Below, one piece after another: positions 1 to 8,035 of a stretch of DNA of 19,855 nucleotides; positions within the stretch are counted from its first letter, which is position 1; each line of letters begins with the position of its first letter. The DNA comes from JAXHUH01 sp034211175 (GTDB lineage: Bacteria > Actinomycetota > Acidimicrobiia > Acidimicrobiales > CAIXPF01). The position numbers were made by a program, and so were the translations under genes. The DNA lies in assembly GCA_034211175.1 (NCBI GenBank), contig JAXHUH010000309.1, forward strand, positions 1 to 19,855, given 5' to 3'. The notes beneath the pieces are model-generated. The model was not told the origin of the DNA. It ran no database searches and saw only the letters and a program-made list of their open reading frames with translations.

Positions 1-20
1 CGGTCATCTTCTGGCAGCCG

Positions 21-905
<885 letters not shown>

Positions 906-929
906 GCGCCTCTCGCGGTTCGGGTCCGC

Positions 930-2003
930 TCAGGAGCCGACGAGGTCGAGCACGAGGTCGTTGAGCGACCACGGCGCGACGTCGACGTCGCTGGCCGGGC
1001 CGCCCGGCCAGCGATGGTCACCGCCGCCGACCACGGCGAGGCGGCTCGGGTGCTGGCAGCCCTCGGGCTCGACCGTGGCGACGGCACCGACGCCGGGCAG
1101 CGGGTCGAGCGACGTGGGCCCGCACCCGTTGCTCGCGGTGGCGACCCGGCCGAACCAGTCGAGCTGGCCGAGCACGCTCCCCTCGGCGACGTCGAACCCG
1201 TCGAAGGGGACGACGACGTCGCCGGTACCGGCCGCGGCGAGCAGCTCGACACCGTCGTCGGCGTCGCAGCCGGCGATGGTCGCCTCGCCGACCGCGGCGA
1301 TGACGGGGACGACGGCCCGGAGCCGGCCGTGGCTGCGGTCGTCGCACGCGACCCGCACGGCCATCCCGCCGCCGTTGGACTCGCCGGCGAGCACGACCCG
1401 GCCGGGGTCGACGCAGTGGTCGGCGACGAGGTGGTCGACCGTGGCGAGCACCGCGGCGACGTCGTCATCACCCTCTCCGGTGGGGACCGAGTAGACGTCG
1501 GTGCCGGCGTCCCACCCGTAGCCGACCTGGTCGGGAACGGGGCGCCCCTCCGGGTAGGCAACGACGACGCCGGCGGCGGCCGCCGCGTCCGACAGTTCCG
1601 ACGTGGTCCGGATGGCCTCCGGCGAGCCGGTGTAGCCGTGGAGCAGCACGACCGCGCCGATCGGGTCGCCGTCGGCCCCGGGATGGTCGATCTCGGCGAA
1701 CCGCCCGGCCGCCACCTCCACCCGCGTCGCCCCTGCGTCGCAGCGCACGACGTCGGCGTCGGCGTCGGCTGCCGCGGCCGGTGGCACCGTGGGTTCGGTC
1801 GCGGTCGTTGCGGGCAACGTCGTCGGGGTCATCGTCGTCGGGGTCATCGTCGTCGGGGTCATCGTCGTCGAGGTCCCGGCGGTGGCGGCGAGCTCGTCGC
1901 CGCTGCCGGGCCCGTCGGCCCCATCGTCGCCGTCGCTGCACGCGCCGACGGCAACCACTGCGACGAGGCACGTCGCGACCACGCACGAGAAGCGGATCGA
2001 CAC
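930..2003 (-). CDS. LpqC-like alpha/beta-hydrolase lipoprotein (PHB-depolymerase/esterase family)
   Basis: This is a predicted secreted, lipid-anchored esterase of 357 residues. I chose the GTG at 2003 because it gives a short basic start, a hydrophobic segment and a lipobox ending VAVGAC (Cys22). A low-complexity Thr/Pro/Asp linker follows to about residue 75. The catalytic domain shows VVLLHGYTGSP (oxyanion region), the nucleophile elbow GESNGGGM (Ser near 208), GTGDVVVPFDG (candidate Asp) and GGGDHRWPGG (candidate His), the usual layout of the LpqC/poly-hydroxybutyrate depolymerase/feruloyl-esterase group. Substrate cannot be told. It lies 130 bases downstream of the ABC exporter on the same strand, with an inverted repeat between them. 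The ribosome site is weak. The linker contains a 15-bp tandem DNA repeat. Confidence 0.85.
   Translation of the reverse strand: MSIRFSCVVATCLVAVVAVGACSDGDDGADGPGSGDELAATAGTSTTMTPTTMTPTTMTPTTLPATTATEPTVPPAAAADADADVVRCDAGATRVEVAAGRFAEIDHPGADGDPIGAVVLLHGYTGSPEAIRTTSELSDAAAAAGVVVAYPEGRPVPDQVGYGWDAGTDVYSVPTGEGDDDVAAVLATVDHLVADHCVDPGRVVLAGESNGGGMAVRVACDDRSHGRLRAVVPVIAAVGEATIAGCDADDGVELLAAAGTGDVVVPFDGFDVAEGSVLGQLDWFGRVATASNGCGPTSLDPLPGVGAVATVEPEGCQHPSRLAVVGGGDHRWPGGPASDVDVAPWSLNDLVLDLVGS
1818..1875. repeat. 15-bp tandem repeat inside the lipoprotein linker
   Basis: The unit cgtcgtcggggtcat occurs three times exactly (1818-1832, 1833-1847, 1848-1862), followed by a 13-base partial copy with one change (1863-1875). 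On the minus strand it encodes repeats of TTMTP in the linker after the lipobox cysteine. The unit is a multiple of three, so copy-number changes keep the frame and only alter linker length. Confidence 0.95.
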
Positions 2004-2042
2004 CCGCTCAGGATGACACCCCGACCCCCCGTCCCCACACCA

Positions 2043-2101
2043 CCCCGAACTGGCAGGAAGAAACGACGGCGCGCAGAACAGGAGACCCCGCCAGTTCGGG
2101 G
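2043..2101. promoter_or_regulatory. 12-bp perfect inverted repeat between exporter and lipoprotein genes
   Basis: The arm ccccgaactggc (2043-2054) and its exact complement gccagttcgggg (2090-2101) are separated by 35 bases. The repeat lies between the stop of the ABC exporter (2134) and the start of the lipoprotein (2003), both minus strand. It could fold as a terminator/processing hairpin in the exporter mRNA or act as an operator for the lipoprotein gene. There is no T-run, so a classical intrinsic terminator is not favoured. Confidence 0.55.
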
Positions 2102-2133
2102 ATCGGCCAGCTGCGGTGGAGCTGCCGGGGTCC

Positions 2134-4005
2134 TCAGGGGGTCGGGGTCTCGGCGGCGTTGCGGACGAGGTTGCGGTAGAGGTCGGCGTAGAGGCCGCCG
2201 TCGGCCAGCAGCTCGGTGTGGGTGCCGCGCTCGGCGATCGTGCCGTCGTCGAGGACCAGGATCTGGTCGGCATCGATGATCGTCGACAGGCGGTGGGCGA
2301 TCACCACGGCGGTCCGCCCGTCGAGCGCCCGGTCGAGCGCCGCCTGGACCAGCGCCTCGTTCTCGGTGTCGAGGTGGCTCGTCGCCTCGTCGAGCACCAC
2401 GATCGCCGGGTCCTTCAGCAGCATGCGGGCGATGGCCAGACGCTGCTTCTCGCCACCGGACAGGCGGTAGCCGCGGTCGCCGACCAGGGTGTCGTAGCCC
2501 TCGGGCAGCGACGCGATCAGCTCGTGGATCCGCGCCGCGGAGCAGGCGGCGACCAGCTCGGCGTCGGTGGCGTCGGGCTTGGCGTAGCGGAGGTTCGCCG
2601 CCACCGTCTCGTGGAACAGGTGGGGGTCCTGGTTCACCACACCGATCGCCTCGCGCAGGCTCGCCTGGGAGAGGCGCCGGACGTCGACGCCGTCGACGCG
2701 GATCGCGCCACTCGACACGTCGTAGAGGCGGGCGAGCAGGCTGGCCAGGGTCGACTTCCCGGCCCCCGACGGCCCGACCAGCGCAACGAGCTGGCCCGGT
2801 TCGATGATCGCGTTCACGTCCTCGAGGACGACGCCGCTCTCCCGCTCGGAGACCCGGCCCTCGGTGAGCGAGGCGATCGTCGTGGTCGACGCCGCCGGGT
2901 AGGTGAACGTGACGTGGTCGAGCTCGATGCGGCCGGCCGGATCGGCGAGCCCGGTGGCGTCGGGGGCGTCGACGATGGCGTGGGGGGCGTCGAGGATCTC
3001 GAAGACCCGCTCGAACGACACGAACGCCCGCATCAGGTCGACCCGGGCGTTGGTCAGGTTGGCGAGCGGCGAGTAGACGCGCTGCACGAGGATGCCCATG
3101 GCCACGAGGTCACCGATGAGCAGCGAGCCGTCGGCCACCATCCGGGCGCCCATCCAGTAGACGACGGCCAGGCCCATCGCGGAGAGCAGCGACAGCCCGA
3201 TGAAGAACGAGCGGGCGAAGACGGCCTGGCGGACACCGATGTCGCGCACCCGGCTGGCGCGGCGGGCGAACCGGTCGAGCTCGGCGTCCTGGCGTCCGAA
3301 CAGCTTGACCAGGAGGGCGCCGGCGCTGCCGAAGCGCTCGGTCATCGTGGTGTTCATCGACGCGTTGAGCTGCATCGACTCCCGGGTGATCCCGGCGAGC
3401 ACCGTGCCGACCCGCTTCGACGGCAGCAGGAACAGCGGCAGGATGGCCAGCGAGAGCAGGGTGAGGCGCCAGTCGAGCGCGGCCATCGTGACGATGGTGG
3501 CGACGACCGTGATCACGTCGGACACCGCGGTCCCGATGGTGCCGGTGACCGCGCTCTGGGCGCCGACGACGTCGTTGTTGAGCCGGCTGATCAGCGTGCC
3601 GGTCTGGGTGTTGGTGAAGAACGCCATCGGCATGCGCTGCACGTGGTCGAACAGCGCGACCCGCAGGTCGTAGATCAGGCCCTCGCCGATGCGCGACGAC
3701 CAGTAGCGCCCGAGCAGCGACAACCCGGCGCTGGCCAGCGTCGTGCCGACGAGCGCGAGGGCGAGCACGTTGATCGCCGACTGGTCCTGTGCGGGGATGG
3801 CGTCGTTGATCAGGCTGCGGATGACGAGCGGGGTCGCTACACCGGCGGCCGCCCCGGCGACCACCGTCACCAGGAACCCGGCGATCAGCCACTTGTACGG
3901 CGTCGCGTACCCACCGACGCGCCGAACGAGGCTGCGGCTCAGCCGTGCGTTCTCGAGCTCCGCGGGGTCGATGCCCCGTCCTCGCCATGGTCTCATCGGT
4001 CCCAT
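2134..4005 (-). CDS. ABC exporter, fused membrane and ATPase domains (MsbA/MDR type)
   Basis: This is a 623-residue half-transporter expected to homodimerise in the membrane and export lipids or drugs. The N-terminal ~330 residues hold the six-helix domain with the coupling-region pattern MPMAFFTNTQTGTLISRLNND. The ATPase domain has Walker A GPSGAGKS (near residue 400), Q-loop NQDPHLFHET, signature LSGGEKQR, Walker B IVVLDEATSHLD with intact Glu, and H-loop IAHRLST, so all catalytic residues are present. A ~20-residue Ser/Thr/Glu-rich insertion sits between the FTYP strand and Walker A. The ATG at 4005 (MGPMRPW) is chosen; an ATG at 3996 is equally plausible, and the longer open frame upstream has no family-like sequence. 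It is divergent from the flavin reductase, and the lipoprotein esterase follows on the same strand. Substrate unknown. Confidence 0.93.
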   Translation of the reverse strand: MGPMRPWRGRGIDPAELENARLSRSLVRRVGGYATPYKWLIAGFLVTVVAGAAAGVATPLVIRSLINDAIPAQDQSAINVLALALVGTTLASAGLSLLGRYWSSRIGEGLIYDLRVALFDHVQRMPMAFFTNTQTGTLISRLNNDVVGAQSAVTGTIGTAVSDVITVVATIVTMAALDWRLTLLSLAILPLFLLPSKRVGTVLAGITRESMQLNASMNTTMTERFGSAGALLVKLFGRQDAELDRFARRASRVRDIGVRQAVFARSFFIGLSLLSAMGLAVVYWMGARMVADGSLLIGDLVAMGILVQRVYSPLANLTNARVDLMRAFVSFERVFEILDAPHAIVDAPDATGLADPAGRIELDHVTFTYPAASTTTIASLTEGRVSERESGVVLEDVNAIIEPGQLVALVGPSGAGKSTLASLLARLYDVSSGAIRVDGVDVRRLSQASLREAIGVVNQDPHLFHETVAANLRYAKPDATDAELVAACSAARIHELIASLPEGYDTLVGDRGYRLSGGEKQRLAIARMLLKDPAIVVLDEATSHLDTENEALVQAALDRALDGRTAVVIAHRLSTIIDADQILVLDDGTIAERGTHTELLADGGLYADLYRNLVRNAAETPTP

Positions 4006-4218
4006 CCGATCGCGACGGAACGGCCGGTACCGCAGGACTATTCCCACGGTGGCCCCGGCCCCGGTCGTCGGCGCCGCCCGGTCGGGGGCGTCGTCGGGAG
4101 CCGTGTGAACGGTGCATGTCCCGATTGCGGCCGCCGGAACCGGGGTGCAAGCGTGGCCGACGGCCGGCCGCTGCGCACAGCCCGCCGGTCGCATTCGCCT
4201 CTGCCCCAGGAGTGTGCC

Positions 4219-4734
4219 GTGAAGCTGACGATCGTGGTGGGCAACCCCAAGCCCATGTCCCGCACCCGCATGGTGGCCGAGGCGGTGGCGAAGGCGTGCA
4301 CCGCGGGCGTCGACGACATCGACGAGGTCGTCGTCGACCTCGCGGACCTGGCTCCCCGCCTGTTCGACTGGGGCGCCGAGGACGTCGCCGCGCTCAACGA
4401 CCGACTCGCCGGCAGCGACCTGGCCGTGATCGCCAGCCCCACGTTCAAGGCCACCTACACGGGTCTGCTCAAGGCGTTCCTCGACCGCTACGGCAACCGC
4501 GGCCTCGCCGGCGTCACCGCGGTCCCGGTGATGATGGGTGCGTCCGCCGTGCACAGCCTCGCTCCCGAGCTGGGCCTGCGCCCGCTGCTCGTGGAGCTCG
4601 GCGCCTCGGTGCCCACCCGGTCGCTCTACGTCACCGAGGCCGAGCTGGAGGACCTCGACGCCGCGGTCGGTTCGTGGGCGGCCAGTGAGGTACCGATCCT
4701 CACCCGCACCCTGGGCCTCGGCGCCGCCGTCTGA
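4219..4734 (+). CDS. NADPH-dependent FMN reductase family flavoprotein (SsuE-like)
   Basis: This 171-residue flavodoxin-fold protein probably reduces FMN with NAD(P)H in the cytoplasm, supplying reduced flavin to a monooxygenase or acting as a quinone/chromate-type reductase. The GTG at 4219 is chosen because AGGAG (4208-4212) lies six bases before it and it gives the family start VKLTIVVGNPKPMSRT, where the Ser/Thr-rich loop after strand 1 binds the FMN phosphate. SPTFKATYTGLLKAFLD is the second family motif (flavin/dimer region), and length is normal. It is transcribed away from the ABC exporter and towards ahpCD, ending at a strong shared hairpin. No monooxygenase is nearby, so its partner is unknown. 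Confidence 0.85.
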   Translation: MKLTIVVGNPKPMSRTRMVAEAVAKACTAGVDDIDEVVVDLADLAPRLFDWGAEDVAALNDRLAGSDLAVIASPTFKATYTGLLKAFLDRYGNRGLAGVTAVPVMMGASAVHSLAPELGLRPLLVELGASVPTRSLYVTEAELEDLDAAVGSWAASEVPILTRTLGLGAAV

Positions 4735-4751
4735 GCTGGGGCCGGACGCGA

Positions 4752-4790
4752 CAGAGCCGGGAGCGGAGGGGGGATCCGCTCCCGGCTCTG
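4752..4790. terminator. Bidirectional terminator, 16-bp perfect stem
   Basis: The arms cagagccgggagcgga (4752-4767) and tccgctcccggctctg (4775-4790) are exact complements around a 7-base loop. The hairpin lies between the stops of two converging genes, the flavin reductase and ahpD. No T-tract follows on either side, as is common in high-GC actinobacteria. Confidence 0.9.
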
Positions 4791-4824
4791 CGGGGGGTAT
4801 GAACGGTGTCGCTGTGTTGCGTGC

Positions 4825-5379
4825 TCAGGCGTGCTCGGCGGCGAGGAAGTGCTCCTCACCCTCGAGCGTGACCGCGGCCGCGTGGACGATCGACGCGACG
4901 CGCACGGCGTCGTGGATCGCCTCGCGGGTGAGGCCCTCCTTGAGGACCGAGCCCACGTGGGAGCTCATGCACTGGCCGCAGCCGTTGACCGCGGACACCG
5001 CCAGGCTCCACAGCTCGAAGTCGGCGGTCTCGACGCCGTGACCACGCATGAAGTTCATGCGCAGGTTCGCCCGCATCGTCGCGAAGTTGTCGTCGTCCAC
5101 GAGGTGTGTGAACCGGTAGTAGACGTTGTTCATCGCCATCAGTGCGGCTGCACCCTTGGCGGCCTTCATGGCCTCGGGAGACAGCTTGGCCTTCGCCTCG
5201 GCGTCCATGGCCGCGAGCACGAGCTCGTTGCGGGACGCGATGGCGGAGGCGAGCGCCGTACCCCAGAGCTGCTGGGGCGTGAGCGACGTGATGTTCTCGA
5301 TCGACGTCAGGTTGAGCTTGATGTCCTTGGCGTAGTCCGGCATGGACGACGCCAGGAAGCGCAGGTTGACGTCGCTCAT
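4825..5379 (-). CDS. ahpD: Alkyl hydroperoxide reductase AhpD (carboxymuconolactone-decarboxylase fold)
   Basis: This 184-residue all-helical thiol reductase recycles oxidised AhpC. In mycobacteria AhpD takes electrons from the lipoyl groups of dihydrolipoamide acyltransferase. The active centre NGCGQCMSSH gives Cys134 and Cys137 with His141. Glu122 (FELWSLAV) matches the proton-relay Glu of the family, but the His usually found between the two cysteines in mycobacterial AhpD is Gln here. Its ATG overlaps the ahpC stop by four bases (ATGA at 5376-5379), so the pair is translationally coupled. Length matches the family. An open frame extends upstream through ahpC but is a shadow. Confidence 0.93.
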   Translation of the reverse strand: MSDVNLRFLASSMPDYAKDIKLNLTSIENITSLTPQQLWGTALASAIASRNELVLAAMDAEAKAKLSPEAMKAAKGAAALMAMNNVYYRFTHLVDDDNFATMRANLRMNFMRGHGVETADFELWSLAVSAVNGCGQCMSSHVGSVLKEGLTREAIHDAVRVASIVHAAAVTLEGEEHFLAAEHA

Positions 5380-5915
5380 GCCGGCTGGAGGACGTCCTCG
5401 CCCTGCTGCCAGTTGCAGGGGCAGAGCTCGTCGGTCTGCAGCGCGTCGAGGATGCGCAGCGTCTCGTTCGGGTTGCGGCCGACGTTGAGGTCGTTCACCG
5501 ACACGTGGCGGATGATGCCCTCGGGGTCGATGATGAACGTGGCCCGCAGCGCGACGCCCTCGTTGGGGTCGAGGATGCCCATGGCCTCGCACAGCTCGCG
5601 CTTGAGGTCCGACAGCATCGGGAACGGGAGGTCGCGCAGGTCCTCGTGCGCCCGACGCCAGGCCAGGTGGACGAACTCGTTGTCGGTCGAGCCACCGAGG
5701 ACGACCGCGTCGCGGTCGTTGAAGTCCTCGTTGAGCTTGCCGAACGCGGCGATCTCGGTCGGGCAGACGAAGGTGAAGTCCTTCGGCCAGAAGAAGAGGA
5801 CGATCCACTTGCCGGGGTAGCTCTTGTCGGTGATGGTCTCGAAGGCCGAGTTGGTGTCGAGGCTGACCGTCGCCTGGAGCTCGAACTCAGGAAGCTTGTC
5901 ACCACAGCTGAGCAT
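5376..5915 (-). CDS. ahpC: Alkyl hydroperoxide reductase AhpC (typical 2-Cys peroxiredoxin)
   Basis: This 179-residue peroxiredoxin reduces hydrogen peroxide, organic peroxides and peroxynitrite in the cytoplasm. The peroxidatic cysteine is Cys51 in DFTFVCPTEI. The C-terminal resolving region is DELCPCNWQQG with Cys165 and Cys167; three functional cysteines are the mycobacterial AhpC pattern, and a linked ahpD is the expected reductant. The start MLSCGDKLPEF is the family start; an open frame continues about 70 codons upstream but is not family-like. A weak AAAGG ribosome site lies upstream. The 5' region holds a candidate promoter with a 17-bp-spaced heptamer repeat and an inverted repeat, so peroxide-responsive control is possible though not shown. 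Confidence 0.95.
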   Translation of the reverse strand: MLSCGDKLPEFELQATVSLDTNSAFETITDKSYPGKWIVLFFWPKDFTFVCPTEIAAFGKLNEDFNDRDAVVLGGSTDNEFVHLAWRRAHEDLRDLPFPMLSDLKRELCEAMGILDPNEGVALRATFIIDPEGIIRHVSVNDLNVGRNPNETLRILDALQTDELCPCNWQQGEDVLQPA

Positions 5916-6030
5916 CGGGTGTGTGCCTTTCTTCTCCGAGATTGCCCGCGCCGTGTCCGTTCCGGTGCCGCGGCCCTCGGGGCGCGGCGAAGCAGGGGTG
6001 GACGTCGTCAACGGGTGAGGTGGGAACGCG

Positions 6031-6064
6031 AAGATCACCGGTGCGAAGCCGCCGGAGTGATCTT
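6031..6064. promoter_or_regulatory. Inverted repeat in the ahpCD leader
   Basis: The arms aagatca (6031-6037) and tgatctt (6058-6064) are exact complements, each flanked inward by ccgg, offset by two bases. The repeat lies about 120-150 bases upstream of the ahpC start. It could be a repressor site or an mRNA stem. Confidence 0.35.
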
Positions 6065-6075
6065 TCGACACCGTT

Positions 6076-6106
6076 AGTTTAGGTCCAAGCCTGGCCTGTG
6101 TCCAAG
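6076..6106 (-). promoter_or_regulatory. Candidate ahpCD promoter with repeated heptamer
   Basis: On the minus strand TTGGAC (6105-6100) and TAAACT (6081-6076) are 18 bases apart, a plausible though imperfect sigma-70-like pair. The heptamer CTTGGAC occurs twice (6106-6100 and 6089-6083), 17 bases apart, so the second copy overlaps the spacer. Such in-phase spacing suits a dimeric activator or repressor. Start-site position near 6069 is inferred. Confidence 0.3.
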
Positions 6107-6394
6107 ATGGGTGAGGTCGCACCTGTCACATCTGGCGATATGTCAGCCGGCCGTCAGGTGCGGGGCCGAGCGTCGCCCGCCCTCCTCGCCCACGGCCCGA
6201 GCGTCGCCTGCGGAACGCGTCCAGTTCCCGGGGCGCGTCCGCTCCGTGGGGTGATCGTCGAGCATCGCCGTCGGCTGCGGCCAGGGCCCGTGGTCGTGAT
6301 TCGAGGTCCTCCAACCGGCGGCGCTTGTGGCGGCACGCGGTGCCGGTGGGGCGCCTATTCGGCCCGAAGGGGCGGAGTTCTTTGGCGATCGTCA

Positions 6395-6400
6395 TAGAAT
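6395..6400 (+). promoter_or_regulatory. Candidate -10 box for the first DUF6458 gene
   Basis: TAGAAT matches the TATAAT consensus at five of six positions and stands out in an AT-richer patch 36 bases before the start codon. I do not see a convincing -35 element at the right distance. Confidence 0.35.
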
Positions 6401-6435
6401 CGTAACCAGCCGAGAACTCTCTGGAGGTGGGAGTC

Positions 6436-6693
6436 ATGGGTGTCCTCGGAATAGTCCTCGCCGCGGCGGGGGCGATTCTCTACTTCGCGGTCAACGCCGC
6501 GGTCCAGGGGATCGACCTCGCAATGGTCGGGATGATCCTCATGGTCGTCGGTGCCATCGCGATCCTGGTGTCACTGATCCAGGGGAGCTTCCGCAGCTTC
6601 AGTCGGCGAACGGTGCGTCACGTCGCTCCGCCGTCGGCGCCGCCCCGGGCGTCGAGCGCCCCCTATCCCGACGATCCGCCGATGCGCTTCTGA
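6436..6693 (+). CDS. DUF6458 family small membrane protein (copy 1)
   Basis: This 85-residue protein has two transmembrane segments: residues ~2-20 (GVLGIVLAAAGAILYFAVN) and ~28-48 (VGMILMVVGAIAILVSLI). A short basic, Pro-rich cytoplasmic tail follows. It matches the actinobacterial DUF6458 pattern, whose function is unknown. The ATG at 6436 is chosen over the in-frame GTG at 6427 because GGAGG (6423-6427) is eight bases before the ATG. A second, closely similar copy lies at 8893-9144. Confidence 0.85.
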   Translation: MGVLGIVLAAAGAILYFAVNAAVQGIDLAMVGMILMVVGAIAILVSLIQGSFRSFSRRTVRHVAPPSAPPRASSAPYPDDPPMRF

Positions 6694-6698
6694 TCCAT

Positions 6699-6714
6699 CC
6701 CGGGGCTCCCCGGG
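6699..6714 (+). terminator. Possible short GC hairpin after DUF6458 copy 1
   Basis: The arms cccgggg and ccccggg are separated by two bases, so a realistic fold is a six-pair stem with a four-base loop, five bases after the stop codon. No T-run follows. Weak evidence for termination. Confidence 0.35.
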
Positions 6715-6815
6715 GTCGAGTGGGTCCGCAATGGGTTGCGCGTGAGTCTGCCGTTCGGCGGCGCATCCGGCGACTCTGAAGCGCGCTCACTACGGGAACC
6801 CGCAACGGTACGGTC

Positions 6816-7967
6816 ATGATCGTGCGGTTGTTCCGGGCGCTCGTCCCCGCCGGTGTGGTCCTGTCGCTCGTCGCGGCGTGCAGCAACGACGACGACATCG
6901 CCACGCCGACGAGCACGTCGGCGGTGGACACGACGGGGGCTTCGACGCCCGACGCGGCCGCAACGGCCCCGCCGGCCGACGCGACCCCGGCCACGTCGTC
7001 GACGACCACCGCGCCGCCCACGACGGCGCCGTCTTCGACGACGACGACCACGCCGCCGGTCCCGGCGGCGGGCGAGCTGGAGCTGGTCTCGTTCGAGGTG
7101 CCGCCCGGTTCGCGGCCCCACGACGTGGCCCCCGCGGTCGACGGCGGCGTCTGGTACACCGCCCAGGCGGCCGGGGCCCTCGGTTGGCTCGACCCCGACA
7201 CCGGGGAGACCCGTCACGTCCCGCTCGGCGCCGGGTCCCGGCCCCACGGCGTGATCGTCGGCCCCGACGGCGCGCCGTGGATCACCGACGGCGGCCTCGA
7301 CGCCATCGTCACCGTCGACCCGGCGACCGACGAGGTCACGACCTTCCCGCTCCCCGCGGGTCGCCCGAACGCGAACCTCAACACGGCCGCGTTCGCGCCC
7401 GACGGGCGCCTGTTCTTCACCGGCCAGGCCGGGATCTACGGGGTCCTCGATCCGGCGACCGGGGCCATGGAGGTCCGTGACGCACCCGGCGGCACCGGGC
7501 CCTACGGCATCACCGCGACGCCGTCGGGCGACATCTACTACGCGTCGCTCGCCGGCAGCTACGTCGGGCGCATCGAGGACGACCTCTCCGCGACCGTGCT
7601 CGAGCCGCCGACGTCGGGTCAGGGCGCGCGTCGCGTCTGGTCGGACTCGTCCGGCGCGATCTGGGTCAGCGAGTGGGAGGCGGGCCAGCTCGGCCGCTAC
7701 GACCCCGCCACCGACGAGTGGGCCGAGTGGCCGCTGCCGGGCCCGGCGCCCCAGGCCTACGCGGTGTACGTCGACGAGCTCGACCAGGTGTGGGTCAGCG
7801 ACTTCGGCGGCAACGCCATCCACCGCTTCCGGCCCGACGCCGAGGTGTTCGACACCTTCCCGCTCCCGGGCTCACCCGGCAACGTGCGCCAGATCCTCGG
7901 TCGCCCCGGTGAGGTGTGGGCACCGGAGTCCGCCGCCGACCAGCTCGTCGTGATCCGCCCGGCCTGA
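6816..7967 (+). CDS. Streptogramin-lyase (Vgb)-like beta-propeller lipoprotein
   Basis: This is a 383-residue predicted surface lipoprotein: hydrophobic signal peptide ending LVAAC (Cys22), then a Thr/Pro/Asp linker to about residue 85, then a repeated propeller domain. Blades follow the pattern RPHxVxxxxDGxxWxTxxxxxxIxxxDPxT, visible at least six times (for example RPHDVAPAVDGGVWYT, RPHGVIVGPDGAPWIT, GPYGITATPSGDIYYA), as in virginiamycin B lyase/COG4257 proteins. In true Vgb a His and a Glu in adjacent blades are catalytic. Here one matching blade reads ARRVWSDSSGAIWVSEWEAG, retaining a Glu but lacking the usual PHG histidine. Streptogramin cleavage is therefore not supported; a binding or sensing role outside the cell is as likely. 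No strong ribosome site is seen. Confidence 0.8.
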   Translation: MIVRLFRALVPAGVVLSLVAACSNDDDIATPTSTSAVDTTGASTPDAAATAPPADATPATSSTTTAPPTTAPSSTTTTTPPVPAAGELELVSFEVPPGSRPHDVAPAVDGGVWYTAQAAGALGWLDPDTGETRHVPLGAGSRPHGVIVGPDGAPWITDGGLDAIVTVDPATDEVTTFPLPAGRPNANLNTAAFAPDGRLFFTGQAGIYGVLDPATGAMEVRDAPGGTGPYGITATPSGDIYYASLAGSYVGRIEDDLSATVLEPPTSGQGARRVWSDSSGAIWVSEWEAGQLGRYDPATDEWAEWPLPGPAPQAYAVYVDELDQVWVSDFGGNAIHRFRPDAEVFDTFPLPGSPGNVRQILGRPGEVWAPESAADQLVVIRPA

Positions 7968-7972
7968 CCGCA

Positions 7973-7990
7973 CCGGGATGGCCGGCCCGG
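7973..7990 (+). terminator. Weak hairpin after the Vgb-like gene
   Basis: CCGGG (7973-7977) and CCCGG (7986-7990) can pair around an eight-base loop just after the stop codon. The stem is short and has no T-run, so this is a weak candidate. Confidence 0.25.
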
Positions 7991-8035
7991 ATCGTGTTCC
8001 CGGCGCCGCGTTCGACGGCGTGGGAGGCTCGGGCC

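Larger units (their letters stand above)
5916..6435. other. 520-base gene-free region: divergent control region
   Basis: I see no convincing gene here. The 103-codon minus-strand frame at 6126-6437 has mixed third-codon bases and an Arg-rich product with no recognisable family. The region holds the ahpCD leader (5916-6069), a partial inverted repeat (6031-6064), a candidate minus-strand promoter (6076-6105) with heptamer repeats, and a candidate -10 box for the first DUF6458 gene (6395-6400). Confidence 0.6.

Noticed and set aside
1818..1875. Short tandem repeats considered as a CRISPR-like array
   Set aside because: Units are contiguous with no spacers and lie inside a coding linker.
2116..4218. 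Long + strand open frame running antisense through the ABC exporter and into the flavin reductase frame
   Set aside because: The upstream 700 codons give Arg/Gly/Val/Asp-rich sequence with no domains and are the antisense shadow of a clear ABC exporter. Only the part from GTG 4219 is real.
6126..6437. 103-codon minus-strand ORF in the ahpC-DUF6458 gap
   Set aside because: Third-codon bases are mixed, the product is Arg-rich without family resemblance, and its start overlaps the DUF6458 ribosome site.
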